Source of the DNA: Narthecium ossifragum
Lineage: Eukaryota; Streptophyta; Magnoliopsida; Dioscoreales; Nartheciaceae
Direction of reading: 5' to 3'
Assembly (NCBI GenBank): GCA_963920575.1
Contig: OY986970.1
Coordinates: 15,211,588-15,275,587 of the forward strand
DNA: 64,000 nucleotides
The notes under the pieces were generated by a model. The model saw only the letters and a program-made list of their open reading frames with translations, made no database searches and was not told the origin of the DNA. Of the stretch, positions 44,356 through 55,685 are shown in pieces (position 1 is the first letter of the stretch; every line of letters begins with the position of its first letter). Both the position numbers and the translations under genes were made by a program.

Positions 44356-46795
44356 CTGGTGGTCGGTTTCACACTTGCGTAGTGCACACACAGCCTTGAT
44401 TAATGTACGTGATTGAATAGATCCAGTAGGAGCGTTCACGATCGTCAGATTTGGGGTCAAATCGGATTCAGTCCGATTAGTTGACTCGGCTAGACCAGCT
44501 CAGCCACTTAAGTGGCTTAGCTTTCTCTCTCTCCTATTTTCTTCTTCTCTCTCTCCCTCTCTTTCTTTTCCTTTCTTTTTCTTTTCCTTCTTTCCCTCTT
44601 CCTTCCCTGCCTTCCCCGGGCCCGACCCCCTTCCCTTTCTCCCCCGCGCCGGCTTTTTCTTCCTCCGGCCACCTTCCTCGGCGGCCTGGAGGCAACGACG
44701 AGGGCCCCTCCTCCTTCTCCTTCCTTTCCTACTCTCTCCCGTGGCAGGCCTCTTCCTTCTTCGGCGACGGCTGTGGTTGTGGAAGGACCCCGGCGGCTCT
44801 CCGGCGAGCTAGAGATGGTGACGGCGACGGAGGACGGCGGATTAGCAAGGATTGAAGCTTGGATTTGCGTTTTAAGGTAGGGTTTCTACCTAAATCTTTG
44901 GGTTAAGCTAGATCTAGGGTTTGGTTTGATTGTTTGTTGATTTCTTTGTGTTAGATTGTTCCTCTTAGCATGCTTAACATCTGATCTAGCTTCCATACGG
45001 TTTTTAGTTGGATTTAAACCGGATTTATACTTGTTTTTCCCGGATTTTATCGAAGCTCTGTGTTTCTGCTAGCTGAGCTGTTCTAGCTCAAATCATGGCT
45101 TGTATGTGCATGATCTGGTCTGATCATCCACTCGAGAGTTGTAGATATTCGGATCTACTTTCAACCGCCGCTAGTTTCATGATTTTTGGATTTATATACG
45201 ATGTTTGGCGAATTGTTTCCTAAACTACTGTGAAATAGAAATTAGGAAAAAGATTAGTGAATTTTTTAGAAACTAGCCATTAGATTAATCCAGTTCTTGG
45301 GATGCATGTTCCTAGCATGCTAATCTTTGCTTGGCCAAGTTGTATTTGAAATCTGACAACGTTTGGATGCCGATTTGTAAAGTTTTTGCCGCCTCTAACG
45401 CTGGTTTACTATAGCAATCGGGGAATTAGTTTGTTAGTGGATTTTTGATGTTTTATCTTGTTTGATTCTTCGGGATTCATGCGATTAGTATTCCTAGCAA
45501 CATCTAAGGTTTACTTGCTTAATTGGGTAAATACTTGAATTTCACCATGTTTAGTTAGTTGCTAATCTTGTGGTGTACTTAGCACTTAATTTGCAAAGCA
45601 AGTTTTACTTATACATATATGTATTATAGAAATGTAGGCCCTATGTGTGGCCTAGCCCTATGTGAGGCTTGTGGTTGAACCAAGGGAGTCATGCCCCTTG
45701 GGATGTTTAGTTAATGTGTATTATAACCGTTGGGTGTTGGTTGGCCGGGGTTGTATCCTCGTTGTAGGAATTTTGGGAGACGGTTGTTTAAGTCGTCGTA
45801 ATGCCGAAATTCCAATTGAATGTGTTGTTGCTTGTTTACGGCCTGTAGGCGCTGTTATAATATTGTCTTCTTATAGTTTAGACCTTTATCTACTTTATGC
45901 ATGTTTACCCATTGGCAGCTAGGCTATGCCTACACCTGTATATTGCTTGACATATTGTTGCATGTATGAATTCCTCTTGATGTGTGTGAGCATTGCATGC
46001 ATTTGCTTGTATTAGAGGCATTCATGCTAGGTGGTAGGCAATGGATTTGATCATCGATTCGGGGTTCTCGGGTAGCCCGGATCTAGCCCTAGGACCGGGG
46101 TTTCGGTAGTCGAGGATTAGGATGTGATTGTCATCAATGATTATGTTTGATATCATTCGAGAATTATTAGCTAGTCGGACTGGAATATTATATTATTGAG
46201 GTTTAGAGGTCATGTTGTTTCTCCAAGGCCAAGTGCTAAGGATGGATGTCGATGTGTTCCCGACGTGGGTCCCCAAGGCATGGGAATTCTGTTTGGGTAA
46301 GGGTGATCTTGCATGTTATTGTTCCGTGGCCTCCTGGTAACATGTTCAGAAGAGAGGTTTCATGACAGGAGCCCTTAGGACATCGATAGGGTTATGGGAC
46401 CCTTGGCATACCTTAGACTTAGGCGAAGAGACATAACAGTTGTTGTTTTCCTCCCTTCAGTGTGTCATAGAATAGCGTAGAACCCTACTGAGCTTTGTTG
46501 CTCACTCCTACCTGGGCTGCATCGGCGATGCATGTCGATGCAGTTCCTTCTTTTTCAGGTAGTTGCGGCTTGGATGTGGCACTCCCCTTGGTGGTGCGTG
46601 AGATCGAGGATATCATCACTTTATCTTATTCAATTGATGTACAACCTTGAATGTATAAATTGTAATCTGAAGAGTAATGTATTTGTTTTCCAATTTTATG
46701 TAAATTGATCAGAGATTGCAGTACTTAGAGGACTTGAATTATTATTGTATCATTTTAAAGTTAATTGAGTATTGTAGTAGTTAATTTGTATAATG
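44356..46795 (+). repeat. LTR F: truncated Tekay-type LTR
   Basis: Begins at CTGGTGGTCGG, a place about 140 bases inside the B LTR, and follows its layout: pyrimidine-rich leader at 44520-44620, then a 2-kb region ending in the block shared with B (GGTTTAGAGGTCATGTTG, CATGTTCAGAAGAGAGG, TGCTAAGGATGGATGTCGATG; compare 42090-42260). The B-type terminal GTGTGACA is not found. The 3' end is uncertain and I place it near 46795, where the palindromes of E2 start. No gene. The open frame 44481-44855 lies in the pyrimidine-rich leader and is not credible. Confidence 0.65.
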
Positions 46796-47200
46796 ATTTG
46801 AGAACACATTCATACGGTCGATCGATCGACCGTCAACCAAGTAATTTGGAAAAATAAACTGACGGTCGATCGCCCGATCGACTGTGGCCCACGTTACCTG
46901 TTTGAGGAACTGACGGTCGATCCTTCCATCGACCCTGAGAAGCTTTATTTTTTACAGAGCCTCACGGACGATCTGGCGATCGATGGGACGGTCGACCGTC
47001 CTCCAGGAAATTCGATTTTCTAGATATTATGATTATTCTTAAAGAAAAATCACGGAAAATCAAAGAAAAATTGGAAAAAAATCATGGAAAAATTCCTAAA
47101 AATCAAAATAATTCTAAAAAGCTAAGGAAAAACCATAAAACTGGGTTGTCTCATAGGAATCGCGTAATTTTACGTCTTTCGCTCGACGTCCATAAAAGGA
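46796..47200 (-). other. Element E2 3' noncoding region with palindromes
   Basis: No gene. 46812-47005 contains at least four palindromes of the ACGGTCGATC type in irregular spacing. 47040-47140 is A-rich, with CTAAGGAAAAACCATAAAAC and similar strings. 47130-47200 (TAAAACTGGGTTG, TTTTACGTCTTTCGCTCGAC) matches 24090-24150 of E1. The expected 3' LTR of E2 on the left has been lost. Confidence 0.7.
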
Positions 47201-48320
47201 TCAATTATAGCATGGATCCGTCAGCTCGACGGACTCAATAACCTCACTGTAAACGATGTCCTCCACATAATGTTTTAATCTATGCCCATTAACAGTGAAA
47301 ATCTCATTCGTGTGTGGGTTGCGGATTTCTATTGCACCATGCGCGAATACGTTATTTATGATAAAAGGCCCGGACCATCTAGAACGTAAACTTACCAGGG
47401 AAAAGACACAATTTAGCATTGAAAGCCAAACTTTCTGCCCAACAACAAAAGTCCTTCTCGAAATATGTTTATCATGAAATGCTTTTGTTTTGTCTTTATA
47501 AATTTTGGAATTCAAATATGCCTCAATGCGAATTTCCTCAAGTTCACATAAACTAAGCTTCCTATGTGTTGTGACGGCATTGGTATCAGTATTAAGCTTT
47601 TTAATGGCCCACATAGCTCGATGCTCTAATTCAACAGGTAAATGACAAGGCTTACCGAAAACTAATCGATATGGGGACATACCAATAGGCTCTAGTTTTC
47701 TCTAAGATACGCTTTATTTCCCTATTAGAAAGTTCTACTTGACCACTGGTTTGAGGATGATAAGGGGTAGCTACCTTATGAGTAATAGAGTACTTTCTAA
47801 GAAGGGAAGCAAAATGTTGATTATTGAAATGAGAACCACCATCACTAATAATCGCACGAGGGCAACCAAATCGAGAAAAGATATTACTTTGAAGAAATTT
47901 AACCACAACTTTATGATCATTCGACTTGGTTGGTATAGCTTCTACCCATTTAGACACATAGTCGATAGATACAAGGATATATTGAAAACCAAAGGAAGGT
48001 GGAAAGGGGCCCATGAAGTCAATGCCCCAAATATCAAAAATATCGGCAACTAAGATCAGAGTTTGAGGCATCTCATTCCTACGAGAGATATTTCCAGTCT
48101 TTTGACACCTAATCCAGGATTGGCAAAAATTGTGAGCATCCTTAAAAATCATAGGCCAATAGAAACCACACTACAAGACTTTTGCAGCGGTTTTCTTCCC
48201 CGAAAAGTGACCACCACATGCATATGTATGACAAAAATTAAGAATATCATGATCCTCTGATTCGGGCACACACTTACGGATTACTTGATCATAACAATGC
48301 TTAAATAACTCAGGGTCTTC
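47201..48320 (-). pseudogene. Element E2 integrase (Athila)
   Basis: 48320-47201 reads the integrase. After a TAG/TAA-rich start near 48318, the zinc region appears (FCHTYACGGHFSGKKTAAKVL, then CQKTG) with a stop near 48175. The 48152-47652 stretch has the catalytic core: [25 protein letters not shown] and [15 protein letters not shown]. About 28 residues present in D (from its LEKTMSPNRKDWSL to YKT) are missing just after LEKT, with a frameshift. The next stretch, 47680-47201, is the Athila C-terminal region ([49 protein letters not shown]). It ends with TDPCYN. Confidence 0.88.
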
Positions 48321-49889
48321 CTATATATAGTATTTAATCTGAGAAAAGAATCTATCTGTAGTATTTTTAGACCAAGAGTCAGGAAGCTTGCCGGAAACAA
48401 GATAGTTAATTATATGTGCATACCAAGGCAACGAGAGACGGGTCACCTGAAAGAGATGCTCATCGGGAAAAGAAGTATTAACATGAGTGTCATCAAGAAT
48501 ATGTTCCAACGGAAGACGAGACAAGTGATCAGCAACTACATTTTCTGAACCCTTCTTATCCCTAATCTCTAGATCAAATTCTTGTAAAAGCAAGATCCAG
48601 CGAATTAGTCTAGGTTTGGCATCCTTTTTAGCTAAGAGATATCGCAGAGCTACATGATCTATATAGATGAGGATTTTGGAACCTAGGAGGTAGGAACGGA
48701 ACTTTTCCAATGCAAAGATTACTGCTAATAATTCCTTCTCAGTAGTCGTATAATTTAATTGAGATTCAGAGAGGGTCTTACTAGCATAATAAATCACATG
48801 TGAAATTTTATTTACTCGCTGTCCTAACACAGCTCCTATGGCAGAATCAGAGGCATCGCACATCAGTTCAAAAGGTAGGGAATAATCAGGTGCATGAACG
48901 ATAGGTGCAGTGGACAGTAAATCACGAATGGTCTTGAAAGCAGTCAAACATGCATTATTGAAGACAAAAGGGACATCCTTGGCTAGCAATTCACAAAAGG
49001 GTCGTGAAATTTTAGATAAATCTTTGATGAATTGACGATAGAATCTCGCATGACCTAGAAAAGAGCGAATCTGATGCACAGAAGTCGGTGGGTGTAATTT
49101 AGAAATTAACTCAACTTTAGCCCTATCAAACTCTATACCACGTTTTGAAACAATGTGACCTAACACGATTCCTTCTTGAACCATGAAGTGACTCTTTTCC
49201 CAACTAAGAAGAAGATTGGTTTCAATCCATCGATTAAGAACTTTAGAAAGATTGTCTAGACAAGATTCGAAAGAATTTCCAAATACAGAAAAATCATCCA
49301 TAAAGACTTCAAGAAATTTATCAATCATGTCAGAGAAGATGGCCATCATACACCTTTGAAATGTCACAGGTGCATTACAAAGACCAAAAGGCATCCTACG
49401 ATAAGCAAAAGTACCAAAAGGGTAAGTAAAAACAGTCTTCTCTTGATCTTGAGGATCAACAGTAACTTGGTTGTACCCTGAATATCCATCTAGAAAACAA
49501 TAATAACTCTGGCCGGAAAGTCTTTTTAAGATTTGATCAATGAATGGAAGAGGGAAGTGATCTTTTCTAGTCAAAGCATTAAGTTTTCTATAATCAATAC
49601 AAACACGCTATCCCGTGGTCTGGCGCATTGGGATCTGATCACCGTTCTCATTTTCCACAACTGTTAAGCCTGATTTTTTAGGGACGACTTGTGTAGGGCT
49701 GACCCACTGACTATCCGAAATTGGATAAATAATACCGGCATCTAAAAGTGTCACCACTTCTTTCTTCACTACCTCTTTCATATTCGGATTCAGACGGCGT
49801 TGCATTTCCCTAACAGTTTTAGACTCATCCTCTAAGTGGATTTTATGCATAAAAATTGAGGGATCGATACCTTTCAAATCAGCAACCAT
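48321..49889 (-). pseudogene. Element E2 reverse transcriptase-RNase H
   Basis: 49889-49608 holds the RT fingers (MVADLKGIDPSIFMHKIHLED, PISDSQWVSPTQVVPKK) and ends in TAG at 49605-49607, where tryptophan is expected before RVCIDYRKL. 49574-48321 (417 codons, open) has [34 protein letters not shown] and the active site FMDDFSVFG. RNase H follows ([53 protein letters not shown]). It is the best-preserved pol block in the window. Confidence 0.92.
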
Positions 49890-49944
49890 CCAACCTATTG
49901 CTTTCCTATGATCCTTAAGAACATTAACAAGTTGACTCTCCTGA

Positions 49945-50208
49945 TCAGAAGATAAAGATGCAGAAATGATGACAGGAAGCGTAGATTTTAATCCTAGGAA
50001 AACGTATTTTTACAGTTTTAGGTAGTGGTTTAAGTTCAAGTTCAGGTGGTGACTCTAGTGAAGTAGGAGGAGGAGTTGATGAGAGTGATGGAAGGGGTTC
50101 AATCATCCAACAGACATTTTCAATCTTCGTTGTGTCCAGATCGATTGATCGGCCGTCCGACATATCAATCGGTGTATCTGAGATGTGTGTTTTGATGTCA
50201 TCTTCCAA
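49945..50208 (-). pseudogene. Element E2 gag-pol linker with GATC insertion
   Basis: Reads TPIDMSDGRSIDLDTTKIENV and WMIEPLPSLSSTPPPTSLESPPELELKPLPKTVK. The DMSDGRSIDLD residues come from a GATCGATTGATCGGCC palindrome near 50133-50160. It is out of frame with both neighbours: a frameshift lies near 50285 and another at about 49990. Confidence 0.75.
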
Positions 50209-50219
50209 TTGTGCAATTT

Positions 50220-51560
50220 CTAGACAAACATCATCATCACTGTCAGAGTCATAATCATGCAGACCATAAGATAATTTATCAGAAAAATCATGGAATGTGA
50301 TCTATCATCAATACATTCAGTCAAAATATCAACATTAAAACATTCATCATCTTCAGGCTCAGGCAAGCATGCAGTTTTAAAAATATTCAATTTAAAATGC
50401 ATATGTCCAAAGGAAACATCCATCACACCAGTTCTACAATTTATGCAAGCGTTAGCTGTGGCCAAAAAGGGACGTCCTAAGATGATGGGTATAGTCTTTT
50501 TGTAGTGGACAACAGGTTCCATATCTAAGCCAACAAAGTCAACAGGAAAGAAGAAATTATCCACCTTGACTAAAACATCTTCTAAGATACCTCTAGGTGT
50601 CTTAATAGACCTATCAGCTAATTGCAAGATCACTGGTGTCGGTTTAAGTTCTCCCATCCCAAATTCCTTATACAGATAATAAGGCATAAGGTTAACACTG
50701 GCACCTAAGTCAAGTAGAGCACCATCTATATAGTAGTCTCCTATACAACAAGGTATGGTAGGGGTACTAGGATCTATTAGTTTGGGCGGGGTATCATGTT
50801 TCAAAATTGAACTAACTTGTTCAGTAAGAAAAATCTTTTTAGACACTTTGGATTTAGCCTGCCGTTTATGGGTACACAGATCCTTAAGAAACTTGGCATA
50901 GGAAGGAATCTGTCTAATGGCATCAAGCAGAGGAATGTTGATGTTGATTTGCTTAAAGGTTTCAAGGATTTCTTCGGCAGTTTTTCGGGCTTTTATGGTT
51001 GAAGAAGGATTCTTAAGAGCTGCTGGGAAAGGAACTCTAGGAATATATTTATCTGGGTCAGGCTCTCTAGAATCAGATGTGTCAATATTAGGTGAAAAAT
51101 AAGAATCATCTCGGTTTGGATGATTAATTGTCGGATCGGGTGTTTGATCGTCCATACTGACAGGTTCACCTATTTGGTTATCTACTGTTTTGCCGCTTCT
51201 GAGGGTCACCACGGCTTTGGCACTCTCAAAGTTTTTGCTTTCTACATAGTGTTGGCCTCTAGGGTTTGTCACAGGTTGACTTGGCAAGTGACCTTCCTCT
51301 CTTTTGGCTATAGTGTTAGAAAGTTGGCCCAGTGAGTTCTCAAGTTTAGCAATGGATTGGGTATTAGAATTACACTGGTTCTCTATTCTACAAACATAGT
51401 TATGAATTTTAGAGACTTCACTCGTCAAATCACGTCTTATGCCACTAATGTTTTCATTAATGTTGGAATTGATGTTGTCATTCATGACAGTCATAGCCGA
51501 AAGGAGGGAACTTAAAGTTGGTTCAGAGGTGGATTGGGTTTGAGGTGGTAAAGCTGATTG
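50220..51560 (-). pseudogene. Element E2 gag C-terminal half and protease
   Basis: Runs from the Cassandra insertion (51565) downwards. Gag: a long Asn-rich stretch with a heptad-like part (NINSNINENISGI), EEGHLPSQPVTNPRG, AKAVVTLRSGKTVDN. Protease: DLGASVNLMPYYLYKEFG, LQLADRSIKTPRGILEDVL and ILGRPFLATANA. It ends at the frameshift near 50285 with a short out-of-frame tail. Homologous to E1 24154-25660 and C. The open frame extends upstream into the Cassandra LTR (to 51671), giving an in-frame junction by chance or by use. Confidence 0.88.
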
Positions 51561-51565
51561 TGGAG

Positions 51566-51953
51566 TGTAACGCCCCGGCCCTCCACTGGGCCCCGGCCCG
51601 CGGGCTCCCGGTCCGACCAGGATCCACCCGAGGGCCCCCACCCGACACAATATTGTCCGCTTTTGGCTCACCGCAGCCGATCGATCGATAAACCCACCGA
51701 TCGATCAGACTTCCGGGAGGTCACCCATCCCAAACCTACTCCAGCCCAAGCACGCTTAACATTGGAGTTTTTCTGCGGTTCATTGCCATCACGGCTTTAA
51801 AAAGCGTTGTATCTGTTAAGGGGTTACTATATACTTATATCGAACCCCGGACCATACCCAGGCGTTGTGCGATTGCTTACACGGCTACCCGACTCAGCCC
51901 CGCCCTCCAGGCGCAGGCATCTTGTCGCCCCGGTAGACCCAGCAGGCCTCACA
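51566..51953 (-). repeat. Cassandra LTR1
   Basis: 388 bp, 3' LTR of the array. The 5S-derived segment is 51709-51797 on the minus strand (AAGCGTGCTTGGGCTGGAGTA, GATGGGTGACCTCCCGG), closer to plant 5S rRNA than the copies in A. A TATA-like ATATAAGTATATAG lies upstream. CGATCGATCG palindromes sit between the 5S end and the LTR end. Confidence 0.88.
51709..51797 (-). other. 5S rRNA-derived segment, LTR1
   Basis: Minus strand: starts near GCCGTGATGGCAATG, holds GTTAAGCGTGCTTGGGC (5S A-box part) and GGGATGGGTGACCTCCCGGAAG (C-box part). A diverged 3' portion of 5S rRNA with no intact 5' end, so it is not a 5S gene. Confidence 0.85.
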
Positions 51954-52026
51954 ATCCACCCCCCCTTGGGGGCCCAGCGTCCTCGCTGGCACAATTTCCG
52001 GCTGGATTCCGGCTCTGATACCATAC

Positions 52027-52402
52027 TGTAACGCCCCGGCCCTCCACTGGGCCCCGGCCCGCGGGCTCCCGGTCCGACCAGGATCCACCTGAGGGCCCCC
52101 CCACCCGACACAATATTGTCCGCTTTTGGCTCACCGCAGCCGATCGATCGATAAACCCACCGATCGATCGGACTTCCCGGGAGGTCACCCCTCCCAAACC
52201 TACTCCAGCCCAAGCACGCTTAACACTGGAGTTTTTCTGCGGTTCATTGCCATCACGGCTTTAAAACGCGTTGTATCTGTTAAGGGGTTACTATATACTT
52301 ATATCGAACCCCGGACCATACCTAGACGCGTTGTATCTGTTAAGGGGTTACTATATACTTATATCGAACCCCGGACCATACCTAGGCGTTGTGGGATTGC
52401 TT
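52027..52402 (-). repeat. Cassandra LTR2, with 60-bp duplication
   Basis: Matches LTR1. Positions 52266-52325 are repeated exactly at 52326-52385, covering the TATA-like region, so this LTR has two candidate promoters in tandem. The outermost ~70 bases of the LTR are missing. 5S-derived segment at 52171-52262. Confidence 0.85.
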
Positions 52403-52428
52403 GCTGGGTTCCGGCTCTGATACCATAC

Positions 52429-52786
52429 TGTAACGCCTCGGCCCTCCACTGGGCCCCGGCCCACGGGCTCCCGGTCCGACCAGGATCCACCCGAGGGCCC
52501 CCACCCGACACAATATTGTCCGCTTTTGGCTCACCGCAGCCGATCGATCGATAAACCCACCGATCGATCGGACTTCCCGGGAGGTCACCCCTCCCAAACC
52601 ACAGATCGATCGGACTTCCCGGGAGGTCACCCCTCCCAAACCTACTCCAGCCCAAGCACGCTTAACACTGGAGTTTTTCTGCGGTTCATTGCCATCACGG
52701 CTTTAAAACGCGTTGTATCTGTTAAGGGGTTACTATATACTTATATCGAACCCCGGACCATACCCAGGCGTTGTGGCATTGCTTAC
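52429..52786 (-). repeat. Cassandra LTR3, left part (split by C)
   Basis: The 5' LTR of the array. It has a ~40-bp tandem duplication of the GATCGGACTTCCCGGGAGG stretch near 52565-52640. The C insertion at 52787 with TSD CTTAC (52782-52786) cuts it. The remainder is at 59808-59880 and reaches TGTGAGG on the minus strand. 5S-derived segment at about 52612-52702. Confidence 0.85.
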
Positions 52787-54458
52787 TGATGAATAAATTT
52801 TATATCTCGCAAGTATACGAATCGGTGCAATCAGTATAGTAGCAAGACGAGTATCGTACCCACAGAGATTTGTAAAGATTATTAGAGTGAAACGCTAAAG
52901 AACAGAAAAGAAAGAAAATAAGGAAGGGAAAATAAGAAGATATGAGGTATTGAGAATAGAAGATCTAATAACGAAATAAGAAAATGATGAAAATATGATG
53001 GACGAATACTAAGGTTCCGATTTCACCATAACATCCTCATTCTATGCATTGAATCAATCAAGTTTCAGTTTAATTCCAAGGGCTCGTTCTTCCGGAATGA
53101 TGATCCGTTCGTCCGCGGTCTTCACCAAGTACCCTCAATTAACCCTAGCTAATGAACCCATAACTAAGTGTTAATTAAGAATCCATTAAGCTCTGAAGAA
53201 CAATCATGAACCAAGAATACTCTTAGCTTGAACCCGGCCTCGACATAAACTCATTCATTCATAGATCCTGCAAGATTAGGGAATGAACCCTCGCCCAATC
53301 TCACATACAACAATCTATAATACTTCTATTGGCCAGCTAAAGGTATTTAAGATCTCAGTTATAATAATGAATGAAACAAGGAAAATAAACTGATTAAATA
53401 ATCATGATCCAATAACATAGAACGATTCAGTTAGGCTACATCGGTACCTTAGAAAAGAAACTAGCCACTCATGTTCACCATGAGGGCAACAAAACTAATG
53501 GAGAAATATAGAAGAAATAAGAAAAGAAAACCAAGCCTGGAACCCTTCTCCTCGCCTCCAAACGCTGCCAAAAAGTCCTCCAAAAGTCCCCCTTTGATAA
53601 CCCTAAGTATCCTATTTATAGGCCTAAACTCGGGTTAAATCAAAACCATTGATTTAATTCACTGGAAACGTCCGATCGATCCTCCTCGGAATGTTGGATC
53701 GATCGGTCTCATTGAGATCTCCCACTTCTATTTACGCCCGAGCCCGATCGATCGGACTAAGGGAGTCGGATCGATCGACTTCGTAAAAATTCTTCATCTC
53801 TGGCTCTTCCCGAGTTCGATCGATGGTCCGATCGATCGAATTGTGTTCCTCTAAAAAGCATACGTTCTGTCACCCTTTAATTCCCAAGTCCGATCGATCG
53901 AATTATGAGTGTTGGATCGATCGGTTGAGTAAAAATCCGTTGTTTTTGACTTTTCCCGAGTTCGATCGATCGGACCATTGGTGTCGGATCGATCGGACCC
54001 CATAAGAGCGATGGAGGGATCGATCGGATGTGTTGTGGCTGAAAAACACATGTTCTGTCACGTTTTTGCCTGGTCCGATCAATCGGACCTTCGCTCGGAC
54101 TTCCAGCTTATTTACTGTGCTGCCATTCAGACTGCGTCATCGGTACTAAAATTGCCATAACTTCCTCTAGGAAACTCGGAATCACGAACCGTAAAATTCT
54201 CCAGAATCTAGACTTCAAGAGCTTTCCAACCATATATGGCTCATAATCTGATTCTTCATGAGCAGGTACAGATTAATCTTTAAAGTTGATCCATGCACTC
54301 TCTTCAGCTTCTTTTCTCCTTTTTCCTGCATTTTCCAAACAACTATGTGAAGCAACATATAGATATAAAAATAGGAATAAAGATGTTGATTAAAGATAAT
54401 AATCTAGCAATTGAGATGGTTATAAGGCTATTTAGAGTGCACTTTCATGCACTCATCA
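52787..54458 (-). repeat. Element C left LTR (3' LTR)
   Basis: 1672 bp. Contains TATA-like TATAAATA on the minus strand (53613-53620) and a cluster of CGATCGATCG palindromes at 53672-54110. Ends CATGCACTCATCA. Confidence 0.93.
53672..54110. repeat. GATC palindrome cluster in C left LTR
   Basis: About ten to twelve occurrences of GATCGATC within 440 bases, mostly as CCGATCGATCGG-type palindromes paired across short spacers, for example around 53746, 53813, 53891 and 53963. The right LTR has the same cluster at 59013-59450. The unit differs from that of B and E2 (GGTCGATC...GATCGACC). Confidence 0.85.
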
Positions 54459-55685
54459 CACCCCCCAACCAGCTTATTGCTAGTCTCTAGCAATTTTAAG
54501 CGCATAAAATATATTAAGCACACTACGGTTCAAGGATGTAGACAAGCATGATAAAAATTCTACCTTATCAAATCAATAGTGTTTCATACAGTACAGAGTA
54601 CGAAAATTTCTTATACTCATACACATACTACCAACACATGAAATCAACTTCTACACATCAAACATGCTAATCACCATCCAGAAGAACACATGTGACGTGA
54701 TAAATAAATGTTACGTACAGAAGCAACTTCTACCCACCATTAGTCCAAGCACACTACTATCTTCATGACCAATCATCCAACCCTCGCACTTTAAGTACAG
54801 CATGCTCTTTCTTTCTTTCTTTTTTCCTTTTCAACTATCAGACATTTTGCCTTTTTACGCGAGCACTCTCCGCTTCTTGAGGCGCAGAGACCCGGTTACT
54901 TAGCAAAACACTTAATAGTTTTTTTTTTTTTTTTTTATAGCTATAAGTGGTTCTACCTTTTTACGCGAGTTCCCCGCTTCTTGAGGCAAGAACACCCGGT
55001 TACTCAGTAGATCACTTAACAATCGTTTAGGCACAGCTTAATCAAGCTCCAGAACTTTTTCTCTTTTTTTTTTTTTCTCTCTACATGCAATACTCAACAC
55101 TAGCTAATGCTGAAATCATGGTCTAGATTAACAATAGCATGCTCATTCCTTTGGTGGGTATAATTACCGCTGCACATAAAGTGTTCGTGTGTGGATCACA
55201 TGATGTTATACTTTCAGGTTATTACGCATGCAATCAATGTATTGGTCAATCCATATGAAAGCAACATGCATAATAAGCATAAAAATTTCAGCTCATGTAC
55301 AATTTGTAGTAACATAATCAATTCAACACTATTAAACTCAATAAGGTAGCATGCATAAGGTCATGCATGCCTACACCCCCCAACCTGAAATTCACATTGT
55401 CCTCAATGTGTGCATTTATCCAATAAAATATGTAGGAGGTGGCCATCCAAAAATTTCTAGAGAAAGAGGAGACAAGATAATGTAAATAAGAAAGAGGCCA
55501 CCTGATAGAGTAGCGAACATCTCCTCAAGGATCCTCAGGGTGGCTGAAAGCCTAAAAGAAAACAAAAGAGAAACATAAGACTGAAAACTAAAACTTAAAC
55601 TTAAAAACAGGTTACCTTGGTGGGTTGCCTCCCACCCAGCGCTTTATTTAACATCTAGGCAAAACGTACTGCAAAGCCTCAAGAT
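54459..55685 (-). other. Element C 3' noncoding region
   Basis: Starts with the polypurine tract (minus strand TTGGGGGGTG to 54459). Contains two copies of the shared block TTTTTACGCGAG...GAGGC...ACCCGGTTACT (54852-54905 and 54957-55012) and poly-T runs at 54920 and 55062. 55083-55430 matches D 9660-10000. No gene. The second block found in D and E1 (ATGTAACGA to TAGGGCACTAA) is absent here. Confidence 0.8.

Larger units (their letters stand above)
51566..52786 (-). mobile_element. Cassandra-like TRIM, three-LTR array (left part)
   Basis: On the minus strand LTRs run from TGTGAGGCC to GCGTTACA; full size is about 388 bp. LTR1 51566-51953 is followed by an internal region of 73 bp (51954-52026) with TGGTATCAGAGC and a polypurine tract (CAAGGGGGG.TGGAT). 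LTR2 52027-52402 has a 60-bp tandem duplication (52266-52385) and lacks its end. After a 26-bp scrap of internal sequence with the primer site, LTR3 runs 52429-52786 and goes on at 59808-59880. TSD TGGAG (51561-51565 and 59881-59885) flanks the whole array in E2 gag. No coding capacity; it must use proteins of another element. Confidence 0.88.

Noticed and set aside
44481..44855. Leu/Ser/Phe-rich open frame of 124 codons (possible membrane protein)
   Set aside because: A CT-rich LTR leader gives hydrophobic codons by composition.
54459..55685. An env-like gene in the Athila 3' region
   Set aside because: No frame of meaningful length on the minus strand in C, D or E1 between pol or gag and the polypurine tract.
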